This document shows, one piece after another, positions 1 through 11,499 of a DNA stretch of 64,000 nt (the first letter of the stretch is position 1; every line of letters starts with the position of its first letter). Source of the DNA: Neoarius graeffei (taxonomy: Eukaryota; Chordata; Actinopteri; Siluriformes; Ariidae). The position numbers and the translations under genes were made by a program. The notes below the pieces were generated by a model. It made no database searches and was not told the DNA's origin. It worked only from the letters and a program-made list of their open reading frames with translations. The stretch is from contig NC_083576.1 of NCBI RefSeq assembly GCF_027579695.1, positions 36,175,260 to 36,239,259 of the forward strand, written 5' to 3'.

Positions 1-720
1 ATACTTAGCCATATAGCTCATCATTCCCCTTTTTGGTACGTGGTCACACCCATGTATTAACTTAGCAAACATGGGGAAATAACAACTAGGGAAGCAGGGC
101 ATTCCCACATGACCTGACCTGGCCTGGTATGAGGACCATACCACACCCTATTATGTTTGATGCAATCAGCTTTTTTCCAGCATGCTATCTCCTGTGATGT
201 GGCTGGTGACTGAACCTGCTCCAGTGTAGCAAACCTGGAAAGAGGATTCTGAGACACAGTTAGGGTTAACACAACCACAATTGGAGAACCCTTGGAGGCA
301 GCTGCTTTAGCAGCTGCATCGACAGCAGCATTACCAGTGGAGACAGGATCAATAGAGTTAGTATGAGCATCACATTTACAAATGACAACTTGCTTAGGGA
401 GTAAAATGGTATCTAACAGTTCTTTGAGTGTGTGCTATAGATTTTACTGTAGATGTTAGGAACCCACAATGTTTCCACAACATACCAAAATCATGTGCTA
501 CTCCAAAAGCATACCTACTGTCTGTGTATATGGTCATGGTCTTACCTTCTGTGAATTTACAGGCTTCTGTGAGTGCCACTAGTTCAGCAGCCTGTGCTGA
601 AAAGTGACTTGGAAGTGACCCTGAAACAAGGGTTTCATGGGCTGAGACCACTGTGAAGCCAACAAGGTTCTTACATGAGTCTGGATTTTTTTAAGGCAGT
701 GCCATCCACAAAAAGCACGA
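1..720 (-). pseudogene. ERV A RNase H C-terminal part and integrase start
   Basis: The frame at 394-651 contains an RNase H segment with an 'IYTDSRYAFG' motif, where the Asp is an expected catalytic residue, and an upstream Glu-containing helix (AAELVALTEA). The frame at 57-278 matches the linker before integrase in ERV B, and the first 55 bases match the start of the ERV B integrase zinc-binding region. Several frames are needed to read it, so it is non-functional. The gene continues beyond the left edge. Confidence 0.75.
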
Positions 721-2586
721 AGTCTGGGTTTTGCAAAGGAACCTCACTGAGATCAGAGTGACGTGAACAAATCTGGGGAAATGGTGGACACGTAACATTG
801 AGACTCACCATCATCCTCAGTGGGTAACAGTGTCATGGAGTTTAAGATGGAACAGATTTTCACTGTGATGTTAGGTATTTTGTATAACACAGCATTGTAT
901 CTGAGCCAGTGAGCAGCTGAAAGATGAGATGTTTTTTTTTTGTTCTAGGAGAAAAGCAGAAACAACATGTGGAACCAATAAAGTTAGCTCTGAATAGCTC
1001 ACTATCTCATGAAGCTACCACAGCCTTTTCAGCTGCAGCAATGGCTCTGAGACACAGTGGGACTATTGGGACTAACAGGATAGGATCAAGTTTTAGCAGA
1101 ATAATATGCAACTGGTAGTAACTTACCTCCATGCTGTTGTAGTAATACTGATGTCATACATCCTGATTTCTCATCAACTGTCTTGAAGAAAGGATGAGTG
1201 GGGTCTGGGATCCCTTGTGTGGGAGTGCTCTGGAGAGCTAACTTAAGCTCAACAAATGCATCTTCCGTCTCAGTGGTCCATATCACCTTGTCATGAGGTT
1301 GTAGGCCTTTGCTGTGGATCAGCGAACTGAGGGGAGCCTCAAGAATAGCATAGTTAGGAATAAATGTGTGACAATATGAGCATATACCCAGAAATGACAT
1401 CATTTGTTTCTTGGTTAGAGGTTTTGGTATATTTTGTATGGCTGTGATTCTTTCTGATCCCAGAGACTTACCCAAGCCTGACACGGCGTGTCCAAGAAAT
1501 TTCACCTCTGTTTGGATGAACTGGAGTTTATGCAGACTGGCCTTATGACCTTCTGCGGCCAAATGTTTCAACAAAGAAATCATGTCAGCTTAGCACTGCT
1601 CCTCAGAAGGGGCAGCCAGAAGTAAATCATTGACATACTGAATTAAAGCGGAGCCTTCTGTCAGCATAAGAGAACTGAGACTTTGTCTCAACACTTCATT
1701 ATAAATGGTGGAGGACTCGCAATAGCCCTGACATAGGTGCATAAAAGTGTACGGTCGACCATCAAACTGGAAAGCAAACTAGAACTGGCTGTCTGGATGA
1801 AGTGACACACTAAAGAATGCATTTGTGAGGTCTGCTATGGAAAAATGTACACTATTTGGTGGTATTTGTGAAAGAATAGTATGGGGGTTAGGAACATTGG
1901 GAGTGCAAGCTCTTATGGCTGCATTTACTGCCTGCAGGCTTTGTACAAATCTCCAGTTAGTGGGCTGGCCTGGCTCAGTGTGTTTCTTAACCAGGAAAAT
2001 GGGAGTGCACATGGGGGAGTTAGGACAATCTACAATTAACCCTGCTGCCTTTAGTGAATTGAATACGGGCCTAATGCCCTCTATGGCTTTGGGTTTCAGG
2101 GAATACTGGGACTTACAAGGTTTAAAATCAGATTTTGAGGTGATCACCACTGGCTCAATACCCTTTATCAGCCCTACGTTGTGTTTGCCCTGTGCCCAAA
2201 GCTGTGTAGGAGCCTCTGCTAAACATGGGGACCCAACTGTAAGTTTCATAAATTGCCATTCTGACCACGTCCCTGGCACAGTTTTCTCACCAATTAACAC
2301 TATCTCTCTCTTTACAGAAACAATGAAATCCAGATTTGTTTGAAACGTATTCATGTTTTTACTGGACAGTACTCTTGGATCGGTGATATCTTGCCAATCA
2401 CTTGCATTTACACACTTTAACACCCATGGGCCCAAATCCTTCCACCTATCCCCCTCTTGTTTTGCCAATGACATGTGCAGGGCAGTGCATGAACTAAATG
2501 CCAGTTGATAATCGCTTGGTGGTTGTACAAATGCAGCGCACCTGTGACTATTCCAAAACAACTACTTTAATAACAGTTTCTCATGT
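720..2586 (-). pseudogene. ERV A reverse transcriptase and connection domain
   Basis: Two frames (1779-2561, N-terminal RT; 1086-1583, C-terminal RT and connection) cover the polymerase. Landmarks are an N-terminal 'SQYSLKPKA' block, the 'FSIADLTNAFFS' block carrying an expected catalytic Asp, and 'FLGICSYCHTFIPNY' in the connection. The Y-x-D-D box near 1626-1637 reads YVND, so one catalytic Asp is Asn, and a stop follows closely. A hAT-like insertion begins at 2595 on the 5' side. It can only be a dead copy. Confidence 0.85.
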
Positions 2587-2594
2587 CCCCTACC

Positions 2595-3524
2595 CAGGCC
2601 CGCCGACAGGGGGGGACAAACGGGTATGTTGTCCTGGGCCCAGGAATGGGGAGGGCCCAGAACTGGGCTCTCATGAAGTTGTGATTAAATTATTTTATTT
2701 CATTTCAAAATTTGTTGATTTGGGGGAGAAATGTGCTATATTTGCATTCAATAAATGATTTCTAGATCTTTTGCCTTTATTGTCTTTGAAAAAGGCGTCA
2801 AGAACCCCCTACCATCCCTAATGCAAAAATGGTTTGGTCTGACTCTTTGATTAAGGGGAAAAAAATGACATCGTTCGATCATAGCGCTTCAACAATCAGC
2901 GTGCGTGCCGTTTGCTAACATGCACAAGTCAGGAGCACAGAAAAGAAAAGAAAAGAGAAAAAGAGAGGAAGAAACCAAGAGACTCAGGGGCTCACTGCAT
3001 AAATATTTTAAAAAAGATTTGGATGATGCAGCAGGTACTAGCAAAGGCAGTGGGGCAGCTGAGCCAGGTAAGACACAGCCAACTTTTTCCAGCCCCGTAA
3101 AGTAACCCCAACCAAGGCACGCGCGGCATGCAATTCATGTTACAAACGAGGGGAGAGCAAGTCACACTGAACACCATATCAAACGCACAGGGCATTGAAT
3201 CATTTCATAACTACAACGGCTTAATAACATTGTGTTTCATATATCTGATTGAAGCTAAGAATATTCACATTAGCCCGCAATCATATCCCGCCGTTTCTCA
3301 AGCGGTGTGTTCTTCTCTGCTTTTCACACTGGACAGTACGCACGCACAGTATACTATGTTCGCCCCCAGCCCTACCTGAAATCCCCCGTCCATCACTGCT
3401 CCTTCAAGAGCACCCCAATCACGTGATTATAGTAGACTATCCACTAGTTTAGGAATACCTTTTTGAATACCTTTTTGAATACCTGTCATTTAAGGGTTGG
3501 AGTGAGTAGAGACTGGGATAAGAG

Positions 3525-3568
<44 letters not shown>

Positions 3569-3645
3569 TGGCCCGGGGGGGGGTGTTGGGGGGGCCCATT
3601 CAGAGCATTTTGTCCCGGGCCCAGCCAAAGCTGTCAGCGGCCCTG
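2595..3645 (+). mobile_element. hAT-like transposon, internally deleted, inside ERV A
   Basis: The ends are imperfect inverted repeats: CAGGCCCGCCGACAG on the left and, read inward from the right, CAGGGCCGCTGACAG. The flanks CCCCTACC (2587-2594) and CCCCACCT (3646-3653) look like an 8-bp duplication with a one-base indel, as expected for hAT. The frame at 2905-3105 starts MHKSGAQKRKEKRKREEE, a basic N-terminus I associate with TTF-finger hAT transposases. The catalytic region is missing. A GT microsatellite lies near the right end. Confidence 0.72.
3526..3566. repeat. (GT)n microsatellite
   Basis: About 40 bases of uninterrupted GT dinucleotide, followed by a G-rich tract, inside the right part of the hAT-like insertion. 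Confidence 0.95.
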
Positions 3646-3689
3646 CCCCACCTTCCTTAAACCAGTCCTGCTCAAACTTAACATCTGGG

Positions 3690-4165
3690 TGCCCATGGCT
3701 CATGTAAGTGGTGCAATGTAAGTCTTCTGGTCGCATATAATCAGTACCAATTGGGCTAGTACATGTTTTTGCCATCTCAACCAGCTCAGAACATCTAAGG
3801 GTGACAGCTCCACTCATACACATAGAGATGGAGCTGAGTCTAGCTTAAACATCATCATGATTGTGCCCTTCTCATCTGGGGTACTTAGGAGACTTATGCC
3901 TAACCTGTACATCAGATATCTCCCTAGCAAATTCACTGGGCAACAATGGGACAACAAAAATGAAAACTCAAATGTCTCAGACTCACCCAGTCTATAGAGG
4001 ATTGGCTCAGTAAATTTTTCATCCAGAGGCACCCACAGTGATCTGGGATCAGCTGCTGAGCTTTGGCTGTGTAGAAAACTGAGGATCTAATGACAATGTC
4101 CTGTTCCCGAATCTACCAAGAAATTAAAAAACTTATTAGATACAGTTAGAGAAAATTTTGGCATT
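3690..4165 (-). pseudogene. ERV A retroviral aspartic protease
   Basis: Just before a short frame (3814-4032) the minus strand reads 'FLVDSGTGHC', which holds the D-S/T-G active site of retroviral proteases. After a frame change it reads 'CPVNLLGRYLMYRLG', the conserved LLGRD-like C-terminal helix region with D replaced by Y. Its place between nucleocapsid and RT fits the standard gag-pro-pol order. The frameshift makes it a pseudogene. Another frame (3660-3823) continues it toward RT. Confidence 0.72.
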
Positions 4166-4202
4166 TTCAAGCATAATTCATCAGTGTATAATGCATATCT
4201 AC

Positions 4203-4560
4203 CTACTTGTTTACTTTCCCTATTCTCTGTGCAGGCTGTAGCAAGCGGTAAGCACAAAGCAGATTCTTCATTGCAAGGAACTTGAGCAATTGGGACTGGC
4301 GGTCAGTCTGGGGACCCTCACCGCTCTGATACTGCGGACATTGGTCACACCAGTGATTAAGTGAGCCACAAATGAAGTGGCCATCTTGGCTCTGTTGACC
4401 ACTTCCTCTCCCATGACCTCTTCCACAGCCCCTTCCACATCCCGCTCTACGCTGTTGACTTGCTTGCATAACTTATACCATTGTAAGCATGGCCTTGTGA
4501 AGAGTGTTATCCTTTTCCCTCTGTTTTTGCTGCATCTTCTCATTCAACCTCTTCTCTGCA
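4203..4560 (-). pseudogene. ERV A nucleocapsid (one degenerate CCHC knuckle)
   Basis: A Gly/Arg-rich stretch (GCGRGCGRGHGRGSGQQSQ) is followed by 'HFICGSLNHWCDQCP', recognisable as a C-x2-C-x4-H-x4-C zinc knuckle in which the first Cys is His. The knuckle normally packages genomic RNA. A second frame (4268-4543) overlaps it and indicates a frameshift. Confidence 0.75.
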
Positions 4561-5500
4561 TGTACTGCATGTCTCTCCACCTCAGTAAGTTTGTACATCT
4601 CTTACATGGCACATCTATCTTTGACCAGTTTAGCTATATTAGGCTTCAGGCCATCGAGGAAAGTGTTCTTAAGGTGGGCTTCATAAGGTCTTTCTTACCC
4701 ACTGGTCGCCATGTCGGCTGGCCTTTCAAGCCCTGAGTATCATGCACTATGGTCAGTCTCTGTAGGTACTGTGTTACTGTCTCATCATCCTGCTGCTTAC
4801 AGGTTGTTATTTGTGTGATGTCCATTCGGACTGGAAATCTCATTCTAACAATGTTCTGCAATCCAGTAACGAACTCTTGGTAGGACCGGTTACTGCCGTG
4901 CATCCAGTCTGGGTGATTTGCGTGCTCTTCATCTTCAGGAAACTGGTGCTGGTTCTTGCTAAAGTCCAAACCTAGTTTCTTTGCAAACACTCAGTGCAGT
5001 TCATGGCTGGTGGGGAGGTATGTTTTGCAGAAGCTGTCAAGTTCCTCTGCACACTTAGGACCACCATGCTATCTGGGATCCTTTATCTCAGTGGCCATTT
5101 GCATGATATCTTGTGGATCCCATGGTCTATGAGACATCACTGGTCCCTCTGGTCCTGCAACAGCCACCATGGGCATTTGGAGATCTTCATAGTCCCTCTT
5201 GGCCTTTCTGGGTCTCTCTTTGTCCTGTGTTCTTAGTGCAATCATTTTTTCTTGCCAGTCCTGCTTTACTTTGGACAAACACTCATCATTGTTCTTTACT
5301 GTCTCAGTCAGGCTGTCCTCAGGGCATAAAAAAATGCTTGGACACTGGCTTGAGATGGCACTGGTTAATCTTGTGGCAGAGGTGGTGGAGAGGTTGCAAG
5401 AGGCTGGGGTGTCACAACAGGAGGAGGAGGGAACCAATAACTACTATTATCCAAATCCTGCATTGGGTTGAGTTTCAGGTAAATGCTGGCAGGTGTCATG
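4560..5500 (-). pseudogene. ERV A gag capsid and preceding Pro-rich region
   Basis: The frame at 4646-4990 contains a capsid-like helical segment ('YQEFVTGLQNIVRMRFP', 'QQDDETVTQYLQRLT') of the kind seen in gamma-type capsids, including the major-homology-like stretch. The frame at 5069-5437 lies upstream and holds 'RTQDKERPRKAKRDYEDLQMP', corresponding to the p12/capsid junction. A frame change separates the two. Confidence 0.7.
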
Positions 5501-5615
5501 CCTGTCTTCCCCGGTGAGGCTCCAGGCACATAGGGGGCGGAGCAGTTGGTAGCTGCTGCGCTGAAGCTGCAGGAACAGAAGCACTAGAATTATGGTTTGG
5601 TCCCTGCCATTCTAA

Positions 5616-5775
5616 CTAACCCTTACATGTATGTGAATTGACCCATGAATCTTTTACCAAAGCTTCCATTTGCCACATTTTAAATGCACCCCAATCAACC
5701 TGTATTCTATATTTTTTCTTCCTTTTTTTGTTATCCTCCTCTACTTGCTTCAAACTTTCCTTGAGATTCTGTATC
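5616..5775 (-). pseudogene. ERV A gag matrix C-terminal fragment
   Basis: The minus-strand frame reads 'LKESLKQVEEDNKKRKKKY' then 'GAFKMWQMEALVKDSW'. It corresponds in position and charge pattern to the ERV B region just downstream of its matrix domain (12540-12660). The reading is lost at about 5775, where a SINE fragment and an RTE LINE begin. The missing N-terminal half is at 19868-20085. Confidence 0.6.
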
Positions 5776-5779
5776 TGAC

Positions 5780-5925
5780 ACACACTTAGAAGGTTCTGGG
5801 TTCGAGCCCAGTGGCTGACAGGGGCCTTTCTATGTGGAGTTTGCATGTTCTCCTCGTGTCTGCATGGGTTTACTTTGGGTGCTCCTGTTTCCCCCACAGT
5901 TCAAAAGACATGCAGATTAAGTAGA
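5780..5925 (+). repeat. tRNA-derived SINE fragment
   Basis: It contains a pol III B-box-like GGTTCGAGCCC (5808-5818 region) followed by the GTTTGCATGTTCTCC and TTTCCCCCACAG blocks shared with the fuller copy at 40853-41218. Both ends are truncated relative to that copy: the leading part and the tail are missing. It sits at the junction between ERV A and the RTE LINE. Confidence 0.75.
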
Positions 5926-5934
5926 ATCATCACT

Positions 5935-6745
5935 CACTCACTGTGGTCCACAGCACGTTTGATGAGTGGGGACCCAGTTGTGACGTCATTGGCATTGTGT
6001 CTCAGATCACTGTGCTAGGTAAGCTTCAATCAGAACCTTGCCATGTCTTGTCTTGGAGTGCCATGTATCATGGTCAGCTGTTAGATGGTGCCAGTTGTTG
6101 TCAAAACCACACATCAAGTCTTCCTTTTCTCAGTCCTTCCATCTTTTCCTATGGGCTAGTTCCCCAAACAGCAGTTTCTTGGGAATACATTCATCGTCCA
6201 TTCTGTAAACGTGACCTAACCATCGGAGATGATTGGTTCTTATAATTGTTTCAATGGTGGTGCAATTGGCTCTCCTGAGGACCTCAGTATTTGTTATATG
6301 ATGCCACCACTTGATGTTGAGTACATGGTGTAGAGAGCATTGGTGGAACATTTCCAGCATATGCAGGTGTTGTGCTAGTGTAGGCCAGGTTTCACTTCCA
6401 TATAGCAAGGTAGGAAGGACAATTGCTTTGTATACAGTCAATTTGGTGTTGATTGATAGGCCTTTCCTGTCCCAGCATCTAGTTCTTAGGGAGCCGAATG
6501 TGAAAGAGGCTCTGCTGACTTTCTTCTTTATCTCTAGCTCCAGGTCACCATCATCTGTCATATCACCACCAAGATTCATGAATTTGTGCACTTTATTTAA
6601 CTTGAAGTCATCAATAATGATTGCTGGTGGATCAGAGCACTGTATGTGCATGACTTCTGTTTTGGGCTTGTTGATAGTTAGCCCCCAATCCTTACACGTA
6701 TCATTGAGTGCTGTAGCTGGGTGTTTTCTCTACGCCTAAGGCACT
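5935..6745 (-). pseudogene. RTE-type LINE, 3' end (RT C-terminal part)
   Basis: The frame at 6130-6651 carries a C-terminal block of RTE-class LINEs: 'KAIVLPTLLYGSETW' and 'RTNHLRWLGHVYRMDD', preceded near 6700 by 'LTINKPKTEVMHI'. It continues in degraded form to about 5935. The matching 5' endonuclease part lies on the same strand at 14326-15591, beyond ERV B, so I infer that these are two halves of one LINE. The RT palm domain between them is absent. Confidence 0.8.
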
Positions 6746-7240
6746 TAGTCCCATCACCTAGATCAGCTAGGTATTGTATGCTAGTGTGTGTGTAGTCAGA
6801 ATGTATTATTTCAGCTACCACCATGTGATTGGTATTATCAGTCAATGTGTCATGAACCCAGTTAACAGTTGGATCTCTTTCTATCTTATCTTTCCAGATG
6901 AGAAGTCTGCCACCTGGAGTACCTGTGGTGCCAGACACTGCTCCTGTAATATGTGTATTAATCTCCATCACTGGACAAACTACCAAATACTACTTATGCC
7001 ATGTGTGAGGTTCACAATTAGGTACAGAATGAAGAATGTGTTGGAATGCACAGTCTGTCATGTGGCTGTGTGTGTCGATGTGTCATTGCTCGTGTTCATT
7101 GGTCCCCTTAAGGGCCTCTTGATAGCAGAGTGTCCACTCATGGTGCGATGAGGCCCCCTGAGGGCTTCTTGAATGCTGTCTTAATCTCCTTCCTGTACCA
7201 GGCCCCCCTTGTGCTGCTTGTCCATTGGTTCAGGTACTCT
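6745..7240 (-). pseudogene. ERV B possible env N-terminal region
   Basis: This segment follows the integrase C-terminus, where env would start. The open frame at 6735-6986 ('GGRLLIWKDKIERDPTVNW') has no motif I can recognise as a surface glycoprotein. Assignment rests on position only. The segment ends abruptly at RTE LINE sequence. Confidence 0.35.
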
Positions 7241-7243
7241 TCT

Positions 7244-8215
7244 TCAGTGGCTGGCAGGTACCCAAGTGGCTCTGTTGTCCACCTTTACAGCTGACTGTGT
7301 CGTGAGCAGCACTTGGGATGGTCCCGTCCACCTGGACTTGTTCCACTTCATCCTTCTGAAGTCTTTTATCACCACCCAGTCACCAGGTTTCAGGTCATGC
7401 AGTGCTCCCAGTGCTGGAACTGGTAAGGCTGCCCTCACCTGTTTGTGAATATTATTCAGAACAGAAGAGAGGGTTGCACAGTAATTCAACATCGCATCAC
7501 ATAAGGACATGTCAGGGCATCCTGGTGTAATGGGATTTATCTCTGTGTTTGGGGGCCTTCCAAACAATATCTCAAAGGGGCTCAAACCATGCTTTGGTCT
7601 TTCTCATCTGCATTAATACTATGGGTAGGATCTTTGTCCACCCTAGTCCTGTTTCAGCCCAGCATTTGCTCAGTTTATTCTTCAATGTCCCATTCTCCTT
7701 TTCTACCGCTCCTCCACTAGCAGGGTGGTATGCACAATGTTGTCTTAGGTCTATTCCCAGATAGTTACCCAATTATCTTAATACCTGGCTTATAAATGGT
7801 GTGCCATTATCACTGGAAATCTTCCTTGGAATGCCCCATCGGGGAATGATATCTCGTAGGAGGGCCTTGGCCAACGCATCTGAGTCCTGTTTTTCTGTAG
7901 GGAAAACTTCTGTCCACTTGGAGAACATGTCAACCATCACCAAGAAATACCTTTTCCCCTCACTAGGTGAGAGTTCAATGAAGTCCATTTGTATATGGTC
8001 AAAGGGGTTGGGTGCATGGCCTGCTCTAGTTTTAGCCCTCATTCTACATTGTGTTGCAAACATACAAAACATTTTTTGACAAAATTTTTGAGCATAATTA
8101 GAGAATCCTTTAGTGAACCAATGCTTTGTTCCTGCTGCTATCATTCCCCCTTTTGACACATGGTCTTTCCCGTGTGTCAACTTAGCATAATATGGAAACA
8201 TGAATTTGGGGAGAC
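7244..8215 (-). pseudogene. ERV B integrase
   Basis: Three frames (7773-8201, 7572-7772, 7244-7585) cover the integrase. The core D,D-35-E catalytic triad is visible as 'IQMDFIEL', 'SSDNGTPF' and 'ASGGAVEKENGT'. The C-terminal DNA-binding part contains 'LKPGDWVVIKDFRR', where ERV C (15585-15810, opposite strand) has a clear counterpart. In-frame stops, one after 'ISQVLR' and one after 'AWFEPL', break it. Confidence 0.9.
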
Positions 8216-8219
8216 AAGG

Positions 8220-9195
8220 TCAACCGTCTGGGCTTGCCCAGACCCCATCTTTAATACTACACCCTTCTTTCTGCCACACAGCCTTTTCCTCTGCTGTGGC
8301 TGGCTGCTGAAGGTCAGAAACCTGTAAGGGAGATGTAGAAGGGTTAGTTGAAAGCATTAATGAAGTTGGGGTCCTTGTGGCTGCCTGTTTTGCTGCTATG
8401 TCAGCTCGAGCATTACCTAGAGAGACTGGATCAGATTTGTTAGTATGTGCATAATGCTTGCATATAGCAAGAGCAGATGGGAGTAGGACAGCATCCAGCA
8501 GGTCAGAAACAAGCTTGTGGTGGGCTATGTGTGTGCCTGAGCTGGTCAGGAAGTTTCTATGTTTCCAGATTGTGCCGAAGCCATGTACTATACCAAAGAC
8601 ATATCGGCTGTCTGTGTAGATAGTGGCTGATTTACCTGTTGCATGTTTACATGCTTCTATCAAGGCATATAACTCTGCTGCTTGAGCTGACAAGTGACTA
8701 GTTAATGGTCCCACCGTGATTAATTCATGTCTGAAACTACAGCATAGCCCACTTGATTTTTACCTGTTTCTGGGTGTCATGATGCTGACCCATCCACAAA
8801 CAGAATCATGGTCTGGATTTATGAGTGGTTCATCCTTGAGGTCCAACTTAGGGGAACATAATCGGTTAGTAAGTGCCATGCAGTCATGTGGTTCACTGTC
8901 CTCCTCTGTAGGGAGCAAAGTAGCAGGGTTAAGGACAGTACAACATTTTACTGTCATGTTTGGCATGTCAAGCAGGACTGTGTTATATCTTAGCCACCGT
9001 TGTGTTGACAAGTGTGAAGTTTTCTATCCTAGCAGAAGCATGGAGACTGCATGTGGGACCAAAAGGGTCAATTTAGAGTACCCTACCAGATCTCAGGAGG
9101 CTGCTATGACCTTTTCAGCTGCTGCTACAGCTCTGAGGCAGAGGGGAAGACCTGCTGCTACGGGGTCCAGTTTCCCAGAGAAGTAGACTACTGGC
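8220..9195 (-). pseudogene. ERV B RNase H
   Basis: The frame at 8220-8714 has the catalytic pattern 'AAELYALIEACKHA' then 'IYTDSRYVFG', and ends in a linker leading to integrase. The frame at 8760-9011 is the N-terminal portion ('YNTVLLDMPNMTVKC'). It aligns by eye with ERV A 57-1085. Frame changes show that it is degenerate. Confidence 0.85.
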
Positions 9196-11280
9196 CTAAG
9201 TCTGTTTCCATGTTTCTGCAAAAAAAAAAACAGAGGTCATACAGCTACTCTTTTCATCAACAGTTTGAACAAAAGGTTTGAGTGGGTCTGGCAGACCTAA
9301 TGTTGGAGTGGTTTGCAATGCTTGTTTCAAATACTGGAAGGCCTTTTCTGCTTCCGGGGTCCATGTCACGGGTGTGTTAGCAGCTACTTTGGTAATGTAA
9401 ACTATGTCTCTAATGGGTGTTTCCAACAATGAGTAGTTAGGAATAAATGTTCTACAATAAGAGCACATACCCAAAAATGAAAGTACCTGTTTTCTCATTA
9501 CAGGTTTGGGGATTTTCTGGATTACTGAGACTCTGTCCGTGGACAGTTTCTTACCTTCAGCTGAGATGTCATGGCCTAAGAAGTGAACCTCTTGTTTAAC
9601 AAACTGCAATTTAGACAAGCTTGCTTTATGACCTTCCTTGGCTAGGTGTTGAAGCAGTGCTATGGTGCCATTCTCACATTGGTCTCTAGATGACACACAA
9701 GCCATCAAATCATCAACATCTTGGAGTAGGGCAGAGCCTGGAGTGAGCACCAATGAGTCCAGGCTCTGGTTTGAGCATTTGGTTGTAAATGGTGGGTGAT
9801 TCACAATACCCTTGGCTAGGGTGCATCAGTTGCCCTCACTTTCATAAAATCTGATGCATTTTTGATTGGGTGTTCCTTTTCACCAATAAAGACATCCTGT
9901 AAAATTTTTTGACCATATTCAAAAGTCTAATGGTGGCACCATGAGGTTCATTTTTTGCAAAAAAAAAACAAAAAACGCTTATTTTATGTTTTCGCGTAAG
10001 GTTTGAATCACAATGTTGGACTCCATTTATTGATTTCTTGTGACCCAGAGATCATGTTAAGAACCTTTGCAAGGGATTGAGAAGCATTAATGTGATTCAT
10101 AATACATTTGTATTGTTTAAAAGTAGTTGAACAATGATTCAATGAACAGCTAAAACTCAAACTGTGCTTGATAATATATTTAGAATATGTACTAAAAATG
10201 TGTATCTAAGATATTTGGTATACTCTATAAGGTGCCATAATGTTTCATGAAAAGTGATCGAAATTTTGTCATAAAAGTCATAAAATAGCAGCTTTTTCCA
10301 AAACTTTGAGCTCCTGGTGTCACCATTAAACTTTTGAATTTTGTCAAAATATTTCACCCAGTGTGTTTTCTTACCAAAAGGAACATAAAAACAAAAATGC
10401 ATCATGATCAGAGGAACTTTTCATTTTTAGGGGGCAACTGATGCACCCTACCCTTGGCACAGACATGTGAAGGTGTAAGGCTTGCCATCAAATGTAAATG
10501 CAAATCAGTATTGACTGTCTTTGTGTACTGGAATGCTGAAGAATGCATTCATTAGGTCCACTACTGAAAACCATCTACTATCAGGTGGCACTTGACTGAG
10601 AATGGTGTAGGGTTTCGGAACATCTGGTGTATGCTGTCTGACAGCTGAGTTCGCTGCTTGTAAGTCTTGTACAAAATGCCACTCATCAGGTTGGGGAGGT
10701 TTTCTGGCTTTCTTTACAGGAAATATAGGAGTGCACACTGGTGAGTCCAGGCAAGGGACAATTACTCCTGCCTGCAACAGACTCAAAGACAGGCTTAATG
10801 CCTTCTATGGCTTTAGTGGGTATTGTGTCTGTCTAGGTCTAAAATCTGACTTGGGATTTATTACAACTGGTTCAGTATGCTTCTTTAAACCCACATCGTG
10901 TTTACTTGTGGCCCAGAGCTCTGGTGGAATCTCTACCAGCCTAGCATGGACTTGGGCTGGGGAGACATCTCCTGGAATACTTGCAAAAGCCCCCACTGAG
11001 CACGTGGAGAGCTCTATGCTGTGCTGTACATGTACTGTACTAGCATAGAGAGAGATTGTTTAAAACCATCCTTTTCTGGATTATAAAATACAGAAGGATC
11101 TGTTGTACTAACCCAATTGGAGGCTTTCTTACTCACACACCCTTGAAGCCAACGTCCTACCTCCTTCCATGGGACAGCCTTTGGTTTGGCTAAAGAAACA
11201 TGGGGTATGGATGATGGGACAGCTCCTTTTGGCAGCACTTAGGGAATTTGGTTATGCCCTCTGACTGAATCCAGGCACAA
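9196..11280 (-). pseudogene. ERV B reverse transcriptase (split by a MITE)
   Basis: The frame at 10505-10996 is the N-terminal RT ('CTPIFPVKKARKPPQ', 'FSVVDLMNAFFSI'), and the frame at 9196-9804 is the C-terminal RT and connection ('FLGMCSYCRTFIPNY'). Between them lies the 634-bp MITE at 9817-10450. The Y-x-D-D box at 9709-9720 reads DVDD, with Tyr replaced. The upstream frame 11014-11238 links to the protease end. It is related to ERV A RT along its length. Confidence 0.88.
9817..10450. mobile_element. hAT-type MITE inside ERV B RT
   Basis: Perfect 19-bp terminal inverted repeats (TAGGGTGCATCAGTTGCCC) are flanked by an exact 8-bp duplication, CCCTTGGC, at 9809-9816 and 10451-10458. Eight-bp duplications and a TAGGG terminus fit the hAT superfamily. 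The interior is AT-rich with no convincing transposase; the 82-codon minus-strand frame at 10157-10405 resembles nothing I know. Confidence 0.93.
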
Positions 11281-11499
11281 ATGTCTGTGCAGCGCTGTAA
11301 ATCAACAGAACATGCACAATATTCTTTTGACCAATATAAGGCAAATACATTCTCACTCACAGATGCCTTTAAACAATACTCTCATATGCAGCATCCTTTC
11401 CATCATGCACATGGGCCATGCAGTGAATGTCTGTATGCTCCATATAGTCAACATCATGTGCTACAACTCTGTCATGTGCTTGCTGTATGAGGTATTGAG

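Larger units (their letters stand above)
1..5775 (-). mobile_element. Endogenous retrovirus A, gag-pol internal region (degenerate)
   Basis: Reading leftward, the minus strand shows gag matrix C-terminus, capsid, a zinc-knuckle nucleocapsid, aspartic protease, reverse transcriptase, RNase H and the start of integrase, which runs off the left edge. The order and the single knuckle resemble gamma/epsilon-type (class I) retroviruses. Frameshifts and stops are frequent, and a hAT-like transposon (2595-3645) lies between protease and RT. The matrix N-terminus is 14 kb away at 19868-20085, so later insertions split this provirus. No LTR was found; the 3' LTR would be left of the window. It is clearly related to ERV B (6745-14321), protein by protein. 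Confidence 0.85.

Noticed and set aside
5808..5818. Possible tRNA gene from the B-box-like GGTTCGAGCCC
   Set aside because: No acceptor stem or anticodon arm can be folded; it is part of a SINE shared with 40853-41218.
10157..10405. 82-codon minus-strand frame in the hAT MITE
   Set aside because: AT-rich Phe/Lys/Tyr composition, no transposase motif and located in a MITE.
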